A stretch of 64,000 bases of DNA, from contig NZ_CP045915.1 in the NCBI RefSeq assembly GCF_009650095.1, forward strand, positions 806,001 through 870,000, written 5' to 3'. How positions within the stretch are numbered: position 1 is the first letter of the stretch; each line of letters opens with the position of its first letter. Source of the stretch: Gracilibacillus salitolerans (lineage in GTDB: Bacteria; Bacillota; Bacilli; Bacillales; Amphibacillaceae). The translations under genes were made by a program, and so were the position numbers. This document shows positions 48,529-57,637 of the stretch, in pieces. The notes under the pieces were generated by a model, which had not been told where the DNA came from, searched no databases, and was given only the letters and a program-made list of their open reading frames with translations.

Positions 48529-51267
48529 ATGGAGAAACAACTAATTAGTAAATCCTATTATCATACATTCATAGATGGTATTAAAGATGTGGATCCAATC
48601 AAGATTTTAGGCGAATTGTATATAGATGAGCAGCAAAACGAAATGCCTGATCTATCGTATATCCGCTTTGCTCAGGGAGAGGTATATTTTTTATATAAAG
48701 ACTATGAGTCGGCCATTTTTAAATGGGAAAACGTTTCTAATGAATTAAAGCCTTGGGCACAGAAAAATATAGCAGATGCTCATGCTAAAATGAATTTGCT
48801 TGCCATTGCTGAGGACTACTATAATTCGGTAGAAACAGATTCTGAGGTTTTAAAAACAGAAGTACTTTTGCAGCTATTTTCACTCTACATACAGCTTGGC
48901 AAGCATGCAAAAGCAGTTGATTCTATTAAGTATGCAGTCGACATAAATCCAGACTATCCGGATGTAACCGATGTGGCGCGAGTTTACTTTGAGGACGAAC
49001 AAGATTGGGACAATGCTGTAGAGCTTGCAGTCAATGAAGCAATGCGAACAAATTCGTTACCATGGTTTGTAGTTTTAGAAGAGTATGTAGAACATGGGCA
49101 TACTGTAAAGATAAATCCTAACTATTTTAGTGAAGTATTAATGACTCTATATAACATTGATCAGAATCGCTTTGAAAGTCTATCAACAGCACTTTGGAAT
49201 AGTTATAAACAAACTGATTTGTATTTCCCTTGGCTGGAAGAAATAAATAATCTCCTATTAAGCATTGAACCAGAACGTTCTTATGTTTGGAGAAAGCTTT
49301 CCAATCTGTTTAGGGTAACATACTTTGAATTAATGAATGGAAAGTTTTTAATAAAAGAATTTTCTTATTTAATACCAGGTCATTTAAACAATTGGATGAA
49401 AGTATCTACAGGTTCAGATGCTTTAATAGCTGCATCTGCTGTATTAGCGTGGAGCGAAATTTATCCATCTAATATGGAAGCTTCTATTATTAGTGAAGCG
49501 GAAAGTCTGTTAAGCCAGTCTGTTCGTTATCAGAATGGTATAGAAGATGGATTCAAGCTTTTCAAGTCCATCATGAAATGGGCAGAGAGGGAAGGCTTGT
49601 TATTGGATAAACGATTCGAATGGATCGTTCACGAGCTACAAGATTTAAACCAATATCATCTAATGATTACGGGAACAGAGACGAGTGGAAAATCGTCATT
49701 TGTGAACACGTTGCTCGGTGAAGAGCTTTCAGAAGATCCTGCTAATGCTACTATCCTTTATAAAGATGCAGATAATGCGAAAATTCATGCCATTACGAAT
49801 GAAGAAGAAAGAAGCATAGCTGAACGTAACGATTTTAAAGAATCAACAAAAAAACAGCAGACATTTATTTCCTGTAGGATGCCGGTATCGTTTTTAAATG
49901 AAAATAATCTTACTTTAATTGATACCCCAGGGCTTACAGATCAAGATAGATTAAAGAATGATGGAAATCATTATTTATCTTTAGCAGATAGTTTGTTGTT
50001 TGTTTTGAATGCGGACTCAAATCTGACAGGTAATGAACTTGATATGGCTGTAAGAATTAAGGAGCAGGCACCAGATCTACCTATTCATTTTTTATTATGC
50101 AAAATGGATCGAAATACTAACAGTCAGGAAGCGATGGAACGGACGGAGAGAATCATATCCAGAATCGAAGCCTATTTCCCAAATGCAAAAGCATTCACTT
50201 TTTCTGCAAATGAAGACAGTAAAAATCAAATAAACGAGTTTTCGGCTTTTACTAGGTCGATGATGGCTGGGCATAGCCTAGAAGATGAGCGTGCGTCTAA
50301 GATTCTCTATTATATTAAGAAATCGATTAAGTATTTGCTGTTAAAACGTGAAGAAGTGGAAAATTCATTAATCGATAACATTAAATGGAATGAAGAGATA
50401 GTCACAAAACTGAAGGGCGCACAAAATCAGTTAAGTGATATAGAAGAGAATACGGGTCAAGTCATTAAAAAGTCCTACAGCAAAATTATAGAGGAATGGA
50501 AACAGGATTTGACGAAAAAGATTCCGGAATTGATTCGAAAAAGTTCTGAAGTGATTAATGAAGACAGTGATTTTGGAAAAATTCATAATGAGCTCAACAA
50601 TGAAATAAATAAGCGAATCAATAATTATATTGAAGAAGCGGTTTTACCAGATTTACATGTAGAACTTCAAGAATGGATTGAGAATAGTGAACGAGAGCTG
50701 CATGACAGCCAAGCGTACTTAGGTGAAATGAGTGAGAGTTTTAATGATCTATACGGTGAAGAAAAGGTATATTTCGAGTGCGACAGCAGGGTGCTGGATG
50801 ACTGGCATCGGGATATAGACCGGATGACAAGAGGAAATATACAATTGACAAAGGCAACTTTTATGAGCGACTTTACCATTTCACAATTTTTCTGGAAAAG
50901 TGCGGGAAAGCTTGTTGGTGCATTATCCAAAAATAAAGAAACTTTCCATGATAAATATAAACAATACATTGAAGGGAAAGACTATAGTAAAACAGTTGAA
51001 ACTATTATTGATGAATTTATGCAACAATTCGAGTTATTTGAGAAATCGCTGGAACGGGATATTAAGATCTTCTTCACAGATCCGTATGACGTGTTAGATG
51101 AACTCTTAGCAGAAACATATGATGAGATTGAAGAAAATAAAGATGTCCTAAGCGATATGCAGAAAAAACCAGAGTTATACCGTAATCCAATTACTTTGTT
51201 TGAAATAAAGCTTCGTCAATATGAATGGATGTTTGCTGAAAGTGAACGAATCTATGAAAATAGTTAA
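48529..51267 (+). CDS. TPR-containing dynamin-like GTPase
   Basis: A 912-residue protein. The N-terminal 250 residues are helical with TPR-like repeats (GEVYFLYKDYESAIFKWENV, LLQLFSLYIQLGKHAKAVDSI). A helical linker leads to a dynamin-type GTPase domain. G1 is GTETSGKSSFVNTLL near residue 380, G3 is DTPGLTD near 464, and G4 is CKMD near 523 in place of NKxD. The C-terminal 330 residues are mostly long helices, as in the stalk of bacterial dynamins, with no clear membrane helix. Function is unknown; membrane remodelling or stress protection is the family theme. ATG 48529 has AGGA near it; ATG 48511 is an alternative. It is monocistronic. Confidence 0.75.
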   Translation: MEKQLISKSYYHTFIDGIKDVDPIKILGELYIDEQQNEMPDLSYIRFAQGEVYFLYKDYESAIFKWENVSNELKPWAQKNIADAHAKMNLLAIAEDYYNSVETDSEVLKTEVLLQLFSLYIQLGKHAKAVDSIKYAVDINPDYPDVTDVARVYFEDEQDWDNAVELAVNEAMRTNSLPWFVVLEEYVEHGHTVKINPNYFSEVLMTLYNIDQNRFESLSTALWNSYKQTDLYFPWLEEINNLLLSIEPERSYVWRKLSNLFRVTYFELMNGKFLIKEFSYLIPGHLNNWMKVSTGSDALIAASAVLAWSEIYPSNMEASIISEAESLLSQSVRYQNGIEDGFKLFKSIMKWAEREGLLLDKRFEWIVHELQDLNQYHLMITGTETSGKSSFVNTLLGEELSEDPANATILYKDADNAKIHAITNEEERSIAERNDFKESTKKQQTFISCRMPVSFLNENNLTLIDTPGLTDQDRLKNDGNHYLSLADSLLFVLNADSNLTGNELDMAVRIKEQAPDLPIHFLLCKMDRNTNSQEAMERTERIISRIEAYFPNAKAFTFSANEDSKNQINEFSAFTRSMMAGHSLEDERASKILYYIKKSIKYLLLKREEVENSLIDNIKWNEEIVTKLKGAQNQLSDIEENTGQVIKKSYSKIIEEWKQDLTKKIPELIRKSSEVINEDSDFGKIHNELNNEINKRINNYIEEAVLPDLHVELQEWIENSERELHDSQAYLGEMSESFNDLYGEEKVYFECDSRVLDDWHRDIDRMTRGNIQLTKATFMSDFTISQFFWKSAGKLVGALSKNKETFHDKYKQYIEGKDYSKTVETIIDEFMQQFELFEKSLERDIKIFFTDPYDVLDELLAETYDEIEENKDVLSDMQKKPELYRNPITLFEIKLRQYEWMFAESERIYENS

Positions 51268-51294
51268 TCTATATTGTCAAAGCAAACTTAGTAG

Positions 51295-51441
51295 ATTGGC
51301 AAGGTGGAAGGAACTTGGTCAAATGGAATACAAGGAAGATCCATTGGTGCTGATGGACTTGAATTCCGCTCTGATGAGAAAGTGAAAAATGGCTACGTTG
51401 GTTTGAATGTGTGGGATAAAACGGCATTATTTATAAAATAA
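51295..51441 (+). pseudogene. Remnant of an unidentified gene (3' end)
   Basis: One frame reads GTWSNGIQGRSIGADGLEF and onward to NVWDKTALFIK and TAA. It has the composition of the end of a secreted or surface protein but no start, and a stop codon lies just upstream. A good terminator follows 30 bases later, as expected for the real end of a lost gene. I do not recognise the family. Confidence 0.45.
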
Positions 51442-51469
51442 CTAAGAAAATGATAATAGCATCTTTAAT

Positions 51470-51508
51470 AAACCTTGGTAAACCTCCACTTTTGCCAAGG
51501 TTTTTTTC
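51470..51508 (+). terminator. Rho-independent terminator
   Basis: AACCTTGG (51471-51478) pairs with CCAAGGTT (51495-51502), followed by a seven-T run. Confidence 0.85.
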
Positions 51509-52009
51509 TTTCAATAATCATGACTAGGATTATTTCTTGTGAACAGAATTTAATGGATCTAATTGTCTTCTGATAGATCTTCTTCAGAAATAAACTTGAA
51601 ATTATGATGGATCATTCGATTCTGTAGTCATACAATATACATCTAAGTCCTTTTTGCTTTGGATAGGAAACTCGCTTTAGTTCGTTTTGGCTGGAGATAT
51701 AATTGTCTAACAAAAAATAATTACGCTAGTTAAAAAATATATATGCTAATTAGACCCTGTTTTCATAAACGTTTGCGAATTCATAGTCTTTTTAATGTCT
51801 ATCCCTTGTCATTTTCAATGTTCTTCTAAATTTTTCAGTCTTTTTAGCATAACTTTATTTTAATGCTAACGGTGGAATGAGAATTGAGGGGTGGATTTTC
51901 TAGAAGTTTATTTTAATTGTCAGAGGAGAGAAAAGAAGTGATGTTATCTTATATTTTTCTTATTCTAGGGAATGTTAGTATTGGATGAATTGATATAGGA
52001 GGTTATCAA
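51509..52009. other. Gene-free stretch
   Basis: About 500 bases without a supported gene. A 15-codon hydrophobic frame starts at an ATG near 51942 after GAGGAGAG and could be a leader peptide, but there is no further support. The last 15 bases hold the ribosome-binding site of the DUF3231 gene. Confidence 0.4.
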
Positions 52010-53017
52010 TTGGAACATAATCACGACAATATTAAATTAACATCTGCTGAAGTGTCATATTTATGGAATACTTATCTTGGTGACAGTTTGTCTATTTGTG
52101 TCTTTAAGTATTTTCTTGAACACGTCGAGGATAAAGAAATTAAAACAATCACAACTCACGCATTAGATTTATCTCAGCAACATATTGAGACTATTCAAAG
52201 CATCTTTTTAAATGAGGGAATACAGATTCCACAAGGTTTTACTGAACAAGATGTAAATCTAAAATCCAAACGATTATTTACGGATGTTTTTTATTTGAAA
52301 TATATAAAGAATATGACAAAGGGTGGTCTAGCTACTTATGGAAGGCTTTTACAGAATATTTACCGCCACGATATACGTTCTTTTTTTTCAAAATGTCTAA
52401 CATCTACTATCGAACTGGATACAGAAGTTGTACGGCTTTTATTAGAAAAAGGAATAGCAGCGTGTCCACCAACTATTCCATATCCACAAAAAATAGAGTT
52501 CGTACATAAACAGTCATTTTTCTTAGAAGGACTTGGTAGAAGAGATGCACTTACCGGAGCAGAGGTAGCTAATCTACATTCAAATATCGAAACAAATCAA
52601 TTAGGGACAAGTCTTGCTATTGCTTTTAGCCAAGTTGCTCAATCTAATAAAGTACGTAAGTTTATTTTGAGAGGAAATGATATAGCATCTAAACATATAA
52701 AAGTTTTTAGTAGCTATTTAGAAATGAACTCACTTCCCGTTCCTATGTCGTTTGACCAAGAAGTAACTGAATCAACAGAGTCTCCTTTTTCTGATAAGTT
52801 AATGCTATTTCACTTTGGTCTTATGATTTATGCTGGTATTGGGAATTATGGAGTAGCTATATCTGAAAGTCGGAAAAGTGATTTAGTTGTGGATTATACA
52901 CGACTAACAGCAGAGATTTTGAAATTATCTGAGGACTTTGCCAACATTATCGTTGCAAATGAGTGGTTAGAACAACCCCCATTATCTGCTAATCGAAAAG
53001 ACTTAACAAAGGGTTAA
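52010..53017 (+). CDS. DUF3231 family protein
   Basis: A 335-residue protein made of two related helical halves (about 8-165 and 175-325). Each half begins with a similar phrase, LTSAEVSYLWNTYLGDSLSI and LTGAEVANLHSNIETNQLGT. This duplicated, ferritin-like helical layout is that of DUF3231, common in spore-forming Bacillales and of unknown function. The start is TTG at 52010 behind TAGGAGGTTATCAA. It stands alone between gene remnants. A link to sporulation or spore coat is often suggested but is not shown here. Confidence 0.8.
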   Translation: MEHNHDNIKLTSAEVSYLWNTYLGDSLSICVFKYFLEHVEDKEIKTITTHALDLSQQHIETIQSIFLNEGIQIPQGFTEQDVNLKSKRLFTDVFYLKYIKNMTKGGLATYGRLLQNIYRHDIRSFFSKCLTSTIELDTEVVRLLLEKGIAACPPTIPYPQKIEFVHKQSFFLEGLGRRDALTGAEVANLHSNIETNQLGTSLAIAFSQVAQSNKVRKFILRGNDIASKHIKVFSSYLEMNSLPVPMSFDQEVTESTESPFSDKLMLFHFGLMIYAGIGNYGVAISESRKSDLVVDYTRLTAEILKLSEDFANIIVANEWLEQPPLSANRKDLTKG

Positions 53018-53145
53018 ACTAAGGTGACGAATAAAAACAAAAGCTAATATGATGCATTGCCGTTCCTAGTTTTGGTCAGTTATTTTAATTTATAAATATG
53101 TGGAAGGTATTCTAATAATTTCTTTAGAGATTTTGGTGAATGTCC

Positions 53146-53307
53146 AAGATCAATGGCTCTCGTGCTTTTGCAGCTATTTAACATGTTGCACCTTATATGG
53201 CAGAACAGAACAAAGGATCTATCGTAAATATTTCATCTTATACAGCACAAGTTGGTCAAGGTTTTAACCATTATTCAGCTTCTAAAGGTATTTTTCGTGC
53301 ATTTTAG
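53146..53307 (+). pseudogene. Short-chain dehydrogenase/reductase remnant
   Basis: One frame reads KINGSRAFAAI, a stop, then HVAPYMAEQNKGSIVNISS followed by YTAQVGQGFNHYSASKGIFRAF and TAG. NISS and YSASK are the catalytic Ser region and the YxxxK motif of FabG-like SDR enzymes. Both the N-terminal half and the C-terminus are missing and there is an internal stop, so this is a dead fragment. No gene lies elsewhere in 53018-53440. Confidence 0.75.
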
Positions 53308-53440
53308 AAACTGCTCAAATCAATAGTGAAAAGAGCTTACATTTGTCTCATGTTGTTATAATTCATATTTGGTGTTTAATAGTATTATGTTTAGGTCCTT
53401 TGTTCCTTTTGCTCCTTAATAGCCAGCAGTGTAAGCAGTT

Positions 53441-53893
53441 TTATTTATGGTTTAACTTTTGAATGAATTTCCAATGAATTATAAGGATTAGAAAGATGAA
53501 AGGGTATAATAATGCCGAATACCAAAGTTTCCAGCTAGTGTAGTAAAAAAATTCTGTCTGCAAAGAAACCCATTCGAAAAAAGTTGAAAATGCAGACCAT
53601 AGTAAGATATAGAGAATTTTATTCCATATCTTCCTATTAGAAGGGTAAAAGTTTAGAAATAAAAAACTAATGGAGGGAAAGTACAAGATTATTCCTAGCA
53701 ATCCAAGCCAATCAAATCCTTCTTGAAAATAACCATACAAATGATAATGTAGGTTAAGTATTATATCAGTTGAAAGTCCATATACAAAAGCAAAAATAGA
53801 AGTGGCATAAATTTCTATTTTACTTAGTCTTCTGGGAACAAAAAATGCAATTAAGTTGAATAGTATAAAAATAACAAAAATGAGGATCCACAC
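53441..53893 (-). CDS. CBO0543 family membrane protein
   Basis: A 150-residue protein with five predicted helices covering most of its length, of the type annotated CBO0543 in spore-forming Firmicutes. It begins MWILIFVIFILFNLIAFFVPRR and has FEWVSLQTEFFYYTSWKLWYS near residue 110. Function is unknown. AAAGGAATACTG precedes the ATG. It is the last of three minus-strand genes, 14 bases after the preceding one. Confidence 0.7.
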   Translation of the reverse strand: MWILIFVIFILFNLIAFFVPRRLSKIEIYATSIFAFVYGLSTDIILNLHYHLYGYFQEGFDWLGLLGIILYFPSISFLFLNFYPSNRKIWNKILYILLWSAFSTFFEWVSLQTEFFYYTSWKLWYSALLYPFIFLILIIHWKFIQKLNHK

Positions 53894-53907
53894 ATCAGTA
53901 TTCCTTT

Positions 53908-54372
53908 CTATTTGGAGGTTACTTTAGCTACTCCAATCGCAAAGTGATTCCACAGTATATTTTCTACTAATTCTGCTTGTGTTTCTTCACACTCAATGAT
54001 TACAATAACTTCTGAATGTTTTCCTTTTAATAATCTTTTCTTTTTTTTAATAACCCGTTCAGTAAAAAGACGAATAATAACCCCGATAACGAAGCCAATG
54101 AATGCACCGATTAACCCCCAATATATTGGACCTAATGCTAGTTCAAAACCGATACTAGCTCCAACTACAGAGAAGGCTGTTGCAAGTGCTAAACCAATAT
54201 CAATAAGAGAAGTGCCGTCTGAACGATGTAGTGTATCAAATAATTTTCGTTCTTCTTTTCGATTATCAAGTGGAACAGCATATATATTTTCTTTCTTAAT
54301 TCCTTTTTTCTCAAGCATAGAAATAGCCATTTCTAAATAGATCGTATTTTCTAATGTTGAAAATAGCTGCAT
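53908..54372 (-). CDS. Small protein with glycine-rich membrane hairpin, unknown function
   Basis: A 154-residue protein. An N-terminal alpha/beta segment (residues 1-50, FSTLENTIYLEMAISMLEKKGI) resembles the small domain found in Bacillus general-stress proteins. Two glycine-rich hydrophobic segments follow (about 55-75 and 80-103, IGLALATAFSVVGASIGFEL and WGLIGAFIGFVIGVIIRLF), then a charged C-terminal domain. It sits in the middle of a three-gene operon, 6 bases after one membrane protein gene and 14 before another. No firm family. Confidence 0.65.
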   Translation of the reverse strand: MQLFSTLENTIYLEMAISMLEKKGIKKENIYAVPLDNRKEERKLFDTLHRSDGTSLIDIGLALATAFSVVGASIGFELALGPIYWGLIGAFIGFVIGVIIRLFTERVIKKKKRLLKGKHSEVIVIIECEETQAELVENILWNHFAIGVAKVTSK

Positions 54373-54378
54373 TTTTAA

Positions 54379-55167
54379 TCACTTCACTTTTTGTCCTTTG
54401 AGAACCTGAAAATTAGTGTCTTGATAATAGGCTCTTAAATATGTTCTTTGTTCTTTTTCATAAAGTTTGTTGTTTTCGACTGTTGCTGAATAAGAGTCAT
54501 AAATCGCAAAGCCATACAGGGACGGGAAAAACAATAACCATTCTGGATTTAAGATTGTAGTTGCTTTTTGGATTTCTCCCAAAAATAAATAAGTTACTGC
54601 CTCAAGAGCATGAGATTGATAAAAAAAGATAACAGCCCAAATGACAACAAAAGCTGCCGTTAAAATTCGATGGATATAAAGTTGCCCTAGACCTGGCATA
54701 AATAACGACCATATAAAAGCTAATAAAGGACTTCTCTTATCTAAGTAGTTTATTTCTAGCGGTGATAAGATAAAAGAGTTGAACCGATGATTTTCCCTTT
54801 CGACCAATATGTAAACTTTATTCAAATCTACTGTCGTTCGATAGCTATCCCAAATGGCGAAAAGGTAAACAGGAATATAAATAAGCAGCCATCGTGTATC
54901 CAAAATTTCTTTAGCCATGTCAATTTTCCCTTGAAACGAATAAATCATTGCGAGGTTAAGATTAGATTGGACGTTGACTATAACTTCCCAGATAAACAAT
55001 AAATAACCTCGTATATATTTGGAAAGCAATAAATGCCCGAATCCAGGGCATGCCATACTCCACCAAGCAACAATATATGGATTCCTTAGATGGATTTGAG
55101 TAGTTCCTAATATACTGACATGTGCCTCGTATCTTCTTGCTGTATTGTCATTATTATAATTTTGCAT
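54379..55167 (-). CDS. Multi-helix membrane protein with internal duplication
   Basis: A 262-residue protein with two similar halves. Each starts with a phrase around PxxAxxWSxxxPGxGxL (PYIVAWWSMACPGFGHLLL and PLLAFIWSLFMPGLGQLYI), continues with helices, and ends with WLL...P.Y.FAIxDSY. The conserved PGLGQLY is like that of TM2-type proteins. Function is unknown. TTAGGTGGATTTTTAAA supports the ATG at 55167 over a longer frame. It is the first gene of the three-gene minus-strand operon. Confidence 0.7.
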   Translation of the reverse strand: MQNYNNDNTARRYEAHVSILGTTQIHLRNPYIVAWWSMACPGFGHLLLSKYIRGYLLFIWEVIVNVQSNLNLAMIYSFQGKIDMAKEILDTRWLLIYIPVYLFAIWDSYRTTVDLNKVYILVERENHRFNSFILSPLEINYLDKRSPLLAFIWSLFMPGLGQLYIHRILTAAFVVIWAVIFFYQSHALEAVTYLFLGEIQKATTILNPEWLLFFPSLYGFAIYDSYSATVENNKLYEKEQRTYLRAYYQDTNFQVLKGQKVK

Positions 55168-55443
55168 TTTAAAAATCCACCTAAAAAAGTTTTCTTTACA
55201 ATGATTTACATTAAATACAAGATATATACCTCTTTGATATGAGCTTTCGTATATCACCTTTAATGGGAAAGTTCGGACTTGAATTGACAGTTGGACGATC
55301 TACTTTTTGGAATGGTGGATTTCTTTGGCCGTCTTTGCACATTTCTTGTGTCTAACCCTTGTCATCCAATCCAATAATTACTCCAATTTTTTAATTCCGT
55401 TTTTTTTAGCAAAAACCTTAGTAGTATTGTCTGCTGTTCAGTA

Positions 55444-55494
55444 TTGACCTATCAGGTAAATGAAGATATAATGTGGTTGATCTAACAGGTAAAT
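55444..55494 (+). promoter_or_regulatory. tetR promoter with two repeated palindromic operators
   Basis: TTGACC (55444-55449), a 17-base spacer and TATAAT (55467-55472) form a strong promoter. The spacer holds ACCTATCAGGT, a perfect palindrome. An 18-bp direct repeat of TTGACCTATCAGGTAAAT occurs at 55477-55494 (two mismatches), 33 bp or three helical turns away and covering the start of transcription. This is the classic layout for an autoregulated TetR gene. Confidence 0.75.
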
Positions 55495-55521
55495 ATAAAA
55501 AATATAAGTGAGGTGGTTATC

Positions 55522-56145
55522 ATGCTTCCAAAAATTTTCAATTTGGAATCCAAAAGAAGGCATGTAATTTTAAACGCAGCCTTAAAAGAATTCGCCATGG
55601 AGGGATTTGATGAAGCATCAACAAATGTTATTGCAAAAGAGTCTGGGATTTCAAAAGGGTTAATGTTCCACTATGTAAATAGCAAAAAGGATCTTTTTCT
55701 ATTCCTTTATGATTACTGTGCTGACATGATTAATAAAGAATATCTTAATTTAATGAACTTTAACGAAAAAGATATTTTTGAAAAACTAAGAAAATCATAT
55801 CTTCTACAGATTGAGTTATTGCAAAAGCATCCTTGGATTTTCGAATTTATTAAGATTAATGCTATTACGAAATCTGATGAAATCAATAAGAAGTTAGAAG
55901 AAAGAGTTAACGAGAAGCAATTATTATGTCATGAGACAATGTTTGATGTCGTTGATGAATCTAAATTCAGAGAGGGGCTGGACGTTAAAAAATGCAAACA
56001 GCTTATTTTTTGGTCGAATATTGGTTTTACAAATCAAATATTAGAGGACATTAGAAACTCAGAAGTCACTGAATTGGATTATGACAATATTCTTGCAGAA
56101 CTTGATGGTTACCTAAATGAACTTAGGAAAATCTATTATAAATAG
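55522..56145 (+). CDS. TetR/AcrR family transcriptional regulator
   Basis: A 207-residue regulator. The N-terminal helix-turn-helix (AALKEFAMEGFDEASTNVIAKESGISKGLMFHYVNSKKDLF) covers residues 15-60, and an all-helical ligand domain follows. GTGAGGTGG (55507-55515) is followed by ATG at 55522; the GTG at 55513 is less likely. It probably represses itself and the hydrolase gene 29 bases downstream through the two operators in its promoter. Ligand unknown. Confidence 0.88.
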   Translation: MLPKIFNLESKRRHVILNAALKEFAMEGFDEASTNVIAKESGISKGLMFHYVNSKKDLFLFLYDYCADMINKEYLNLMNFNEKDIFEKLRKSYLLQIELLQKHPWIFEFIKINAITKSDEINKKLEERVNEKQLLCHETMFDVVDESKFREGLDVKKCKQLIFWSNIGFTNQILEDIRNSEVTELDYDNILAELDGYLNELRKIYYK

Positions 56146-56174
56146 AAATTAATTATGGGAGGGTAGATACAGTG

Positions 56175-57113
56175 ATGAAATATAATACAAACACACACAG
56201 GGGAGATAAGTTGCCGATCGGAAGGTTATACAACGTGGAAGAACGACGCTTGTTACTCGAATGTTCTGGGACTGGGAGTCCAACAGTAGTATTTTTACCG
56301 GCAGCAGGCATGATCGGACTTGACTATCTAAATATCCATCATAAAATTAGTCAGCGAACAACATCAGTGATCTATGATCGAGCGGGAACGGGCTGGAGCG
56401 ATCAGGTCAAACTTCCTCGAAATGCACTTGAGGTCACTGACGAATTGCGAATTCTTTTGCGTACAGCTGATGTACCAGCTCCCTATCTGTTCGTTGGTCA
56501 CTCGTTAGGTGGAATATACGCACGCCGATACGCCCAACGATTTCCAGATGAGGTAGCTGGAATGCTTCTTCTAGAACCGCCTCACGAAGACTTTCTCACC
56601 AATACACCAAAGTTAAAGAAACGCCACTTATTTCAGCAGATTTTCCCTATTCTCCGTACACTCCTAACCTACAAGCAAACCTTTCGAGGTTTATTTGAGC
56701 AGATGCTTGCAAGTTGGCCAGATTCGATACGTGATCGGCTGATTAAATACCATCTCAGGACATTAATGAAAACGATTGAGGAAAGGAAAAACTTGAACAG
56801 CGAGCTCTATAACGAAGTTCGTAAAGGAAGAGACATACCTGATATTCCGTTGATCGTGTTTACAGCGATGGGAGTGGACCCATTCATGACTCCGTTCACG
56901 AGTAAATCATTCCTCCATGCCACTATAGATCCATTCAATAAAGTTAAAAATAAGACGTATTCAAAATTAGCAAATTCAGTTCCAAGTGGGGAGCATCGTA
57001 TACTAAATAACGCCGGACATACTACGATCCACACTGATTGTCCAGATGAAATGGTCGAAGCGGTCTGTGACTTACTTGATAGTGTAGACAGTTCAGGGAG
57101 TAAATTGTCTTAA
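56175..57113 (+). CDS. Alpha/beta hydrolase
   Basis: A 312-residue alpha/beta-hydrolase fold enzyme. The oxyanion stretch is VVFLPAAGMIG, the nucleophile is Ser in FVGHSLGGIYARRYA near residue 110, and the catalytic His is in NAGHTTIHTDCPDEM near residue 285. An aspartate near IVFTAMGVDPF could be the acid. It has no signal peptide. TATGGGAGGGTAGATACAGT precedes a GTG/ATG pair; ATG 56175 is used. The position behind a TetR gene suggests substrate-induced detoxification of an ester or similar compound. Confidence 0.82.
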   Translation: MKYNTNTHRGDKLPIGRLYNVEERRLLLECSGTGSPTVVFLPAAGMIGLDYLNIHHKISQRTTSVIYDRAGTGWSDQVKLPRNALEVTDELRILLRTADVPAPYLFVGHSLGGIYARRYAQRFPDEVAGMLLLEPPHEDFLTNTPKLKKRHLFQQIFPILRTLLTYKQTFRGLFEQMLASWPDSIRDRLIKYHLRTLMKTIEERKNLNSELYNEVRKGRDIPDIPLIVFTAMGVDPFMTPFTSKSFLHATIDPFNKVKNKTYSKLANSVPSGEHRILNNAGHTTIHTDCPDEMVEAVCDLLDSVDSSGSKLS

Positions 57114-57363
57114 CTTTTAAATTAAATTTTTTGTTCAACAGGGTAATCATACTATTTTCTCGGCACGATACGTAGACTCAAAATAGAACTCGTAACCAAA
57201 TATTAGTTGCTATTCCAAACATTATCTGTTATGCTAAGTATAGATTATTTTTGTTCGGTGTTGGTCTGAGAGGAAAGAGTAAATTTTGCGCTTTTCACCT
57301 TTTATCTAAATTGAGCAATAATAGTATTAAATTGTGGAAATATCCACATAGGAGGAAATTATT

Positions 57364-57564
57364 ATGCAACAAGGTACAGTTAAATGGTTTAATGCAGATA
57401 AAGGTTTCGGTTTTATCGAAGTAGAAGGTGGCGAAGATTTATTCGTACATTTCTCAGCTATTCAAGGTGACGGTTTTAAAACTTTAGAAGAAGGTCAAAC
57501 GGTTACGTTTGATACTGAAGAAGGTCAACGTGGACTTCAAGCTACTAACGTTAATAAAGCATAA
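57364..57564 (+). CDS. Cold-shock protein (CspA family)
   Basis: A 66-residue OB-fold RNA chaperone. RNP1 is KGFGFIEV and RNP2 is DLFVHFSAI. It starts [16 protein letters not shown], as in CspB/CspC of Bacillus. AGGAGGAAATT precedes the ATG, and TGTGGAAATATCCACA just upstream forms a small hairpin in the leader. A DEAD-box RNA helicase follows 260 bases downstream, a pairing that fits RNA maintenance in the cold. Confidence 0.96.
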   Translation: MQQGTVKWFNADKGFGFIEVEGGEDLFVHFSAIQGDGFKTLEEGQTVTFDTEEGQRGLQATNVNKA

Positions 57565-57577
57565 TAAAGTAATGATT

Positions 57578-57607
57578 AAAGGGCTCTATCCATAGAGTCC
57601 TTTTTCT
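57578..57607 (+). terminator. Terminator after the cold-shock gene
   Basis: GGGCTCTAT pairs with ATAGAGTCC (one G-U pair) across CC, preceded by As and followed by TTTTT. Confidence 0.8.
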
Positions 57608-57637
57608 TTTTTAGTAGAGAGAATAAACTTTCCTCCA

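Noticed and set aside
51942..51989. 15-codon hydrophobic frame MLSYIFLILGNVSIG after GAGGAGAG
   Set aside because: Too short to separate from chance; no context for a leader peptide.
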